From Hymenobacter sp. DG25A (lineage in GTDB: Bacteria > Bacteroidota > Bacteroidia > Cytophagales > Hymenobacteraceae), in assembly GCF_001280305.1 (NCBI RefSeq), contig NZ_CP012623.1:992001-1056000 (forward strand): a stretch of DNA of 64,000 bases. Direction: 5' to 3'. The notes under the pieces are model-generated. The model saw only the letters and a list, made by a program, of their open reading frames with translations. It had not been told where the DNA came from and did no database searches. The translations under genes and the position numbers were made by a program. Below are positions 59,793 through 64,000 of the stretch, one piece after another. How positions within the stretch are numbered: position 1 is the stretch's first letter; every line of letters begins with the position of its first letter.

Positions 59793-60164
59793 GTCTTCCG
59801 GGTAGGGGATGTACACGAAGTTGGTGAACTCCTCATCCAGCACGAACAGGCAGCAGTATTCATCCGCGTCGCGGTAGGTGCTTTGGAAGGCTTCAACACC
59901 CTCCTGGCCCACGATGCCCTGCTGCACAAACAACTCCAGGTAGCTGGCGAAAACGTGCCACTCCAGGTTCAGCTCGTCGGCATTCACCAGCAGGCCGCCC
60001 AGCGGCACCTCCTGGCGGGCAAACACGAAGATGGGGTACTTGGAAATATCCCGCTTGCGGATCTGCGAGGACGCCTCGCTCAGCGTATCGGAAACGGTAG
60101 CAAAATCCTTGGTGATGGTGCCGAGGTACTTGCCGTTCAGTTCGGGGTCGTTGGTGTAGTCCAT
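59790..60164 (-). CDS. Conserved small acidic protein of unknown function
   Basis: 124 residues from ATG 60164. It reads MDYTNDPELNGKYLGTITKDF, then RDISKYPIFVFARQEVPLGGLL, LEWHVFASYLELFVQQGIV and a final DADEYCCLFVLDEEFTNFVYIPYPED. A mixed alpha/beta cytosolic fold with an acidic end; no motif recognised. Its neighbour upstream starts 6 bases away. Its stop codon is at the end of an inverted repeat arm. Confidence 0.75.
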   Translation of the reverse strand: MDYTNDPELNGKYLGTITKDFATVSDTLSEASSQIRKRDISKYPIFVFARQEVPLGGLLVNADELNLEWHVFASYLELFVQQGIVGQEGVEAFQSTYRDADEYCCLFVLDEEFTNFVYIPYPED

Positions 60165-60170
60165 GTGAGT

Positions 60171-60668
60171 TTATGCTATTCTGCCAGCTTTCTTTAACAA
60201 GTACGAAATGGCAATTACAGATAAGCAAATGCCAATTAAGTAGTAGCCCATAGTATTCTGTTTGCCCCGGATAAAGTAGGGCTTGCCATCTTTGTCAATG
60301 AAATAGGCTAAACGAGAAACATTCTTATCACTGCTTAATAGATTTTCGTCATAGTAGATAGTGATAATATCGCCAGTTTTAAGCCTGTCAACTTGTTGAA
60401 AATTTGGTTTCGAACCGTCAATATCTTCGCCAACAAATAATTTGAAGTATTTAGGATAAGCCTCAATTTTCAAGTAGCGTACTGGCTCATCGTCTAATTT
60501 TAAATGACCTTGTATAGGTAATGAATTAGATATGTAAGTTAGCCTACTTGTCAGATGAAGGAAGTCGACCTTTTGTTTTTGGTTTCGATATAATGTGCTA
60601 AAGCAAAGGATTATAGTGAATAACATTCCAAAAAAGAGCTTCCAGAAAACGGGTGCTTTGTAAGACAT
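60171..60668 (-). CDS. Small membrane protein of unknown function
   Basis: 165 residues from ATG 60668. Two membrane helices (~9-28 and ~141-160) flank an extracytoplasmic segment that is beta-rich (LPIQGHLKLDDEPVRYLKIEAYPKYFKLF, GDIITIYYDENLL), similar in layout to DUF3592-type proteins, though I do not claim the family. The gene is much richer in A/T than its neighbours, hinting at transfer. It sits 6 bases before the next gene on the - strand. Confidence 0.65.
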   Translation of the reverse strand: MSYKAPVFWKLFFGMLFTIILCFSTLYRNQKQKVDFLHLTSRLTYISNSLPIQGHLKLDDEPVRYLKIEAYPKYFKLFVGEDIDGSKPNFQQVDRLKTGDIITIYYDENLLSSDKNVSRLAYFIDKDGKPYFIRGKQNTMGYYLIGICLSVIAISYLLKKAGRIA

Positions 60669-60683
60669 AAAGTTCCTGCAAAC

Positions 60684-62111
60684 CTACCTCAACTCCAGCA
60701 ATACCACATTCTCCACATGGTGGGTGTGTGGGAACATATCCACGGGCTGCACTTTCGTCACTTTATACGCATCATCCAGCAGTTCCAAATCCCGGGCTTG
60801 GGTGCCGGGGTTGCAGCTGACATACACGATGCGGGGGGCGCGCATTTCGAGCAGGCGGGCCACTACGTCGGGATGCATGCCGGCGCGGGGCGGGTCGGTG
60901 ATAATGACATCGGGGCGGCCGTGCTGCTGAATGAACTCGGCGTTGAGCACGTCCTTCATGTCGCCGGCGTAAAACTCGGTGTTGGTGGTGCCGTTGATTT
61001 CGGAGTTGATGTAAGCATCCTTTACGGCTGACTCCACATATTCCACGCCCACTACGTGCCGGGCCTGACGGGCCACAAAGTTCGCAATGGTACCGGCGCC
61101 GGTGTAGAGGTCATACACCAGCTCCGAGCCGGTGAGCTGGGCGAAGTCGCGGGTGACTTTGTAGAGGTTGTAGGCGCCTTCGGAATTGGTCTGGTAGAAG
61201 GATTTTGGGCCCACACGGAAGCGCAGGCCTTCCATTTCCTCATGGATGTACGGCTCGCCTTTGTAGCACACCACGTCCAGGTCGTGGAAGGTTTCGTTGC
61301 CCTTGTCGTTGAGGACGTAGTTGAGGGAGGTGATTTGCGGGAACCGCTCGTAGATGTAATCCAGCAGCGGAAACAGCGCGTCGTGGGCGTAGTAGCACTG
61401 CAGAATCACCATCAGGTCACCGGAATTGGCCGTGCGAATGATGAGGTTGCGCAGGAAGCCCTCCTGCGTAACCAGGTTATTAAAGGGCAGGTCGTGCTCG
61501 TGGGCGTAGTCGCGCACGGCCAGCCGGATCTGGTTGCTGGGGTCGGGCTGCAGCCAGCAGTGGTTCACGTCCAGAATCTTATCGAAGCGGGCAGGCGTGT
61601 GGAAGCCCAGCACGCGCCGGTCGTAGTCGTGGCCGCTGGCAATCTGCTCATTGGTGAGCCAGCCGTTGTGACTGAAGGTGTATTCCAGCTTGTTGCGGTA
61701 ATACGTCTGGGCCGGAGAGGGGAGAATGGGCTGAATCTCGGGCAGCTCCACTTTGCCAATACGCTGCAGGGTATCAGTAACCTGCTGGTGCTTGAATTTA
61801 AGCTGGGTTTCGTAGCCCAGGTGCTGCCACTTGCAGCCACCGCAGGTGCCAAAATGCTCGCAGAAAGGCTGCACGCGCAGCTCAGAGTATTTATGGAAGT
61901 GCGTAGGCACGGCTTCCAGAAAGTTCTTTTTGGCTTTGGTTACCCGCAGGTCTACCACGTCGCCGGGGGCCACTTGGGTTACAAAAATGACCAGATTCTC
62001 GCGGCGCACCAGGCACTTGCCTTCGGCCACCATGTCGGTGATTTCGACTTCGCGAAGCAGCTCCGCGGGGATGTTTTTTACTGATTTCCTCACAAGCGCA
62101 AAGGTAACCAC
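60684..62111 (-). CDS. rlmD: 23S rRNA (uracil(1939)-C(5))-methyltransferase RlmD
   Basis: 475 residues from GTG 62111; a GTG at 62093 (MRKSVKNIPAELL) is possible and more consistent with the -7 element. N-terminal TRAM domain (IPAELLREVEITDMVAEGKCLV). 4Fe-4S ligands Cys84, Cys90, Cys93 in CEHFGTCGGCKW and a fourth near 187. SAM motifs VYDLYTGAGTIANF, VVGVEYVESAVKDA; ITDPPRAG; nucleophile Cys~431 in VSCNPGT. Complete. The TACCTTTG motif at 62099-62106 lies within the first codons of the longer start. Confidence 0.93.
   Translation of the reverse strand: MVTFALVRKSVKNIPAELLREVEITDMVAEGKCLVRRENLVIFVTQVAPGDVVDLRVTKAKKNFLEAVPTHFHKYSELRVQPFCEHFGTCGGCKWQHLGYETQLKFKHQQVTDTLQRIGKVELPEIQPILPSPAQTYYRNKLEYTFSHNGWLTNEQIASGHDYDRRVLGFHTPARFDKILDVNHCWLQPDPSNQIRLAVRDYAHEHDLPFNNLVTQEGFLRNLIIRTANSGDLMVILQCYYAHDALFPLLDYIYERFPQITSLNYVLNDKGNETFHDLDVVCYKGEPYIHEEMEGLRFRVGPKSFYQTNSEGAYNLYKVTRDFAQLTGSELVYDLYTGAGTIANFVARQARHVVGVEYVESAVKDAYINSEINGTTNTEFYAGDMKDVLNAEFIQQHGRPDVIITDPPRAGMHPDVVARLLEMRAPRIVYVSCNPGTQARDLELLDDAYKVTKVQPVDMFPHTHHVENVVLLELR
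62099..62106 (-). promoter_or_regulatory. -7 element of rlmD
   Basis: TACCTTTG on the - strand fully matches TAnnTTTG. It sits inside the first codons of the GTG 62111 start, favouring a later start. Confidence 0.4.
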
Positions 62112-62185
62112 GGATTTGACCGGATTTACGAGGCGATGCGGATTTTGTGGAGGACAAGATGGCGTAGCCGCGCTTAGAAAAACCG

Positions 62186-62193
62186 TAGTTTTG
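62186..62193 (+). promoter_or_regulatory. -7 element of the short-chain dehydrogenase gene
   Basis: TAGTTTTG fully matches TAnnTTTG, 46 bases before ATG 62240. No clear -33 element. Confidence 0.4.
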
Positions 62194-62239
62194 CCTTTCC
62201 CGGCCTGCTGAACTGGGGCCTGAATTCTGCTAAGACCCT

Positions 62240-63046
62240 ATGAAAGGAAAAGTTGTACTGATTACCGGTGGTACCTCAGGTATCGGCCGCGCCTGTGCCG
62301 AGGTGTTCGGCCAGGCCGGCGCCAAAGTGGTTATCACGGGCCGTAATGAAGCCCGCCTGCGGGAAACCAGCGCTGAGCTGCAGCGCCAGGGCATTGAGCA
62401 CCGCACCGTGCGCGCCGATGTGGGCAACGAAGAAGACTCGCGCCGGGCAGTAGAGGAAACCATTGCCGCTTTTGGCCGCCTGGATGTATTGCTGAATAAC
62501 GCCGGCATTTCTATGCGGGCCCTGTTTCAGGATGCCGACCTGGACGTAATCCGGCAGTTGATGCAGACCAACTTCTTCGGCACGGTATACACCACCAAGT
62601 TTGCGCTGCCGCATATTGTGGCTACCAAAGGTTCTATTGTAGGCATCAGCAGCATTGCCGGCTACCGCGGCCTGCCCGGGCGCACAGGGTACTCGGCTTC
62701 CAAGTTTGCTATGCAGGGTTTCTTGGAAGCGCTCCGCACGGAGCTGCTGCCGCAGGGCGTGCACGTGCTGGTGGCCTGCCCGGGTTTCACCTCCTCCAAC
62801 ATCCGCAACGTGGCCCTGGCCGCCGATGGCTCCCAGCAGGGGGAGTCGCCGCTGGATGAGGGCAATATCATGAGCAGCGAGGAAGTAGCAGCTCATATCC
62901 TGAAAGCCGTGCAGCACCGCCGCCGCGACATGGTGCTCACCAGCCAGGGCAAACTCACCGTTTTTCTGAACAAATGGATGCCCGGACTCACCGATAAGCT
63001 GGTGCTGAATCATTTCCGCAAAGAAAAAGATTCACCGCTGCGCTAA
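62240..63046 (+). CDS. Short-chain dehydrogenase/reductase (SDR)
   Basis: 268 residues from ATG 62240. Classical SDR: cofactor loop TGGTSGIG (9-16), Asp after the second strand (RADVGN), LLNNAGIS (~88-95), catalytic Ser in GISSIAGYRG (~135) and YSASK (~151-155). The N-terminal pattern with a lone basic residue after strand 2 (TGRNEARL) suggests NADP(H). The tail LTVFLNKWMPGLTDKLVLNHF resembles SDR family members annotated as DHRS7-like oxidoreductases. Substrate unknown. Confidence 0.88.
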   Translation: MKGKVVLITGGTSGIGRACAEVFGQAGAKVVITGRNEARLRETSAELQRQGIEHRTVRADVGNEEDSRRAVEETIAAFGRLDVLLNNAGISMRALFQDADLDVIRQLMQTNFFGTVYTTKFALPHIVATKGSIVGISSIAGYRGLPGRTGYSASKFAMQGFLEALRTELLPQGVHVLVACPGFTSSNIRNVALAADGSQQGESPLDEGNIMSSEEVAAHILKAVQHRRRDMVLTSQGKLTVFLNKWMPGLTDKLVLNHFRKEKDSPLR

Positions 63047-63083
63047 GAGTTCCGAACCGTAATAGCCTTCAAATCCCATATTG

Positions 63084-63137
63084 AAAAACCCGACCAGCCC
63101 CGCAGTAGCTTTCTGCCTGGGTTGGTCGGGTTTCTGC
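63084..63137 (+). terminator. Terminator after the SDR gene
   Basis: AAACCCGACCA (63086-63096) pairs with TGGTCGGGTTT (63123-63133); a longer loop of 26 bases can pair partly; T-rich tail. Confidence 0.78.
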
Positions 63138-63222
63138 TTAAGCCTACTTCCAGGTAGCCTGTCGCTAGGACTATATAGCACATACACAAGGGGGCTAGTC
63201 CTTCCTTGCACTGGCATAAGCT

Positions 63223-63948
63223 TTATTCAACCAATAAGAGGTTCTGCTTCCGGATAAAGGCGGTGCGCCCATGCCATTCTACCTGATACCAGATATCCTG
63301 CACGCCTTCTACCTGCAGCCGGTCGCCGGCTGCTACCACCGTCAGCCAGTTGGCCCCAGCGGCGGGGCCACTCATCAGAGCCGCCCGCGGCTGACACACC
63401 AGCCCCACTTTTTCCGGGCGAAGCAGATTGAGCAACACCCCAGCCAGCAGCAGGTACATACCATAAAGCACCCACCATTCCCGCACAATACGGCGCCGCT
63501 TCAGCAACCGAATCAGAAGAACAGTGCCCGCTACCACCGCTACTATAAAGGCGGCCTGTAGAAGCTGGTTGTAATAGCGCCGGAAAGGAATCAGTAAGCG
63601 CTGGGGCCAGGAAGCAGTATAGCCATCGAGGCGGTTGTTTTGGGCTAACTCCACCATTTTATTCCAGGTAGCCTGCGAGGGAGCATGCGTCTGCAATACA
63701 TTTAAGTAGTACAGCGCAGCCGGGTAATGGCCTATTTGCTCCTGAATGTAGGCCATGCGCACCAGCAACCGGGGGCTGTGCTGCTGGCCCTGGCGCAGGG
63801 TTTGACGGTAGAGCTTGTAGGCAGGCAGCAATGCACCCACCTCAAACAAGGAATCTGCTTTTATAAGGGCTTTGCTATCGTTTTGGGCCAGAACGGTTTG
63901 GCAGAAAAACAGGCCCAGAAATAAAAAAAAGTGAGTTTTTTTGAGCAA
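63223..63948 (-). CDS. TPR-like membrane protein with C-terminal SH3-like domain (BatE-like)
   Basis: 241 residues from ATG 63948. Signal peptide 1-21 (…TVLAQN). Residues ~24-105 form TPR-like helices (ADSLFEVGALLPAYKLYRQTL, YPAALYYLNVLQ). Two membrane helices (~132-150 and ~158-178) are followed by a bacterial SH3-like domain (AGANWLTVVAAGDRLQVEGVQDIWYQVEWHGRTAFIRKQNLLLVE). This layout resembles BatE of the Bacteroidota aerotolerance (Bat) operons, but no bat neighbours are in view, so it is a likeness only. Confidence 0.7.
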   Translation of the reverse strand: MLKKTHFFLFLGLFFCQTVLAQNDSKALIKADSLFEVGALLPAYKLYRQTLRQGQQHSPRLLVRMAYIQEQIGHYPAALYYLNVLQTHAPSQATWNKMVELAQNNRLDGYTASWPQRLLIPFRRYYNQLLQAAFIVAVVAGTVLLIRLLKRRRIVREWWVLYGMYLLLAGVLLNLLRPEKVGLVCQPRAALMSGPAAGANWLTVVAAGDRLQVEGVQDIWYQVEWHGRTAFIRKQNLLLVE

Positions 63949-63952
63949 AACG

Positions 63953-63984
63953 TTTGCAGGATAAGGATCGGCCCTCTACTTTTG
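63953..63984 (+). promoter_or_regulatory. Promoter reading out of the window
   Basis: TTTG (63953-63956), 20-base spacer, TACTTTTG (63977-63984), a full match to the Bacteroidota consensus. It implies a + strand gene beginning just beyond base 64000. Confidence 0.55.
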
Positions 63985-64000
63985 TGCCACAATCAGCGAA

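Noticed and set aside
61056..62084. 342-codon + strand frame opposite rlmD
   Set aside because: Shadow frame; rlmD motifs are complete on the - strand.

Overview
The window reads as a piece of chromosome from a Bacteroidota bacterium, most likely a Hymenobacter-like member of the Cytophagales. Three things point there. Several genes carry the Bacteroidota -7 promoter element TAnnTTTG. Type IX secretion system (T9SS) components and T9SS-sorted cargo are present. A Bacteroidota-style curli cluster occurs next to 4-hydroxyphenylpyruvate dioxygenase and phenylacetyl-CoA epoxidase genes. Most genes are moderately GC-rich. A few stretches (about 2.8-4.0, 19.2-21.5, 40.6-42.0 and 60.2-60.7 kb) are visibly richer in A and T. 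No rRNA, tRNA, CRISPR array, integrase or transposase was recognised.

Layout. 0-11.3 kb is housekeeping: the end of an alpha/beta hydrolase, a phasin-like protein, a UbiB/ABC1 kinase-like protein, an orphan secreted protein, a phospho-sugar mutase broken by a frameshift in a G8 tract, HPPD, two small proteins, an Uup-type ABC-F ATPase and glutamate racemase. 11.4-19.1 kb is a curli locus on the + strand: csgE, csgF, csgG (fused to a predicted outer-membrane beta-barrel), two large curlin subunits built from 11-residue half-repeats, a minor CsgB-like curlin, a CsgH-like chaperone and a beta-propeller lipoprotein. 19.7-27.2 kb holds two large secreted proteins with C-terminal T9SS sorting domains. 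27.4-35.5 kb holds SelO, an MpaB-like protein, an iscS-iscU-unknown-iscA operon, methylmalonyl-CoA epimerase, a Sua5/YrdC enzyme and a CCA/poly(A) nucleotidyltransferase.

35.6-45.2 kb contains a PadR regulator with a PspC/GIN-domain envelope protein, then a PorV-like protein and the sortase PorU, which would process cargo like the two proteins upstream. 45.3-50.2 kb holds fmt-folA, a NamZ-like lipoprotein, a LolE/FtsX-type permease and an M23 peptidase. 50.3-58.3 kb is phenylacetate catabolism: paaE on the + strand, then oligoendopeptidase F, two lipoproteins, and a - strand operon tetR-paaA-paaB-paaC-(repeat)-paaD. A palindromic operator sits inside the tetR promoter. 58.5-64 kb holds thiL, two small unknowns, rlmD, a short-chain dehydrogenase and a TPR/SH3-like membrane protein. 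The last bases carry a promoter for a gene beyond the window.

Between genes there are two families of inverted repeats: a REP-like family at 5.87, 54.9 and 58.3 kb, and a second family at 59.6-59.8 kb whose outer ends coincide with the stop codons of two convergent genes. All functional calls are by recognition of family motifs in the translated sequence; no database search was run.
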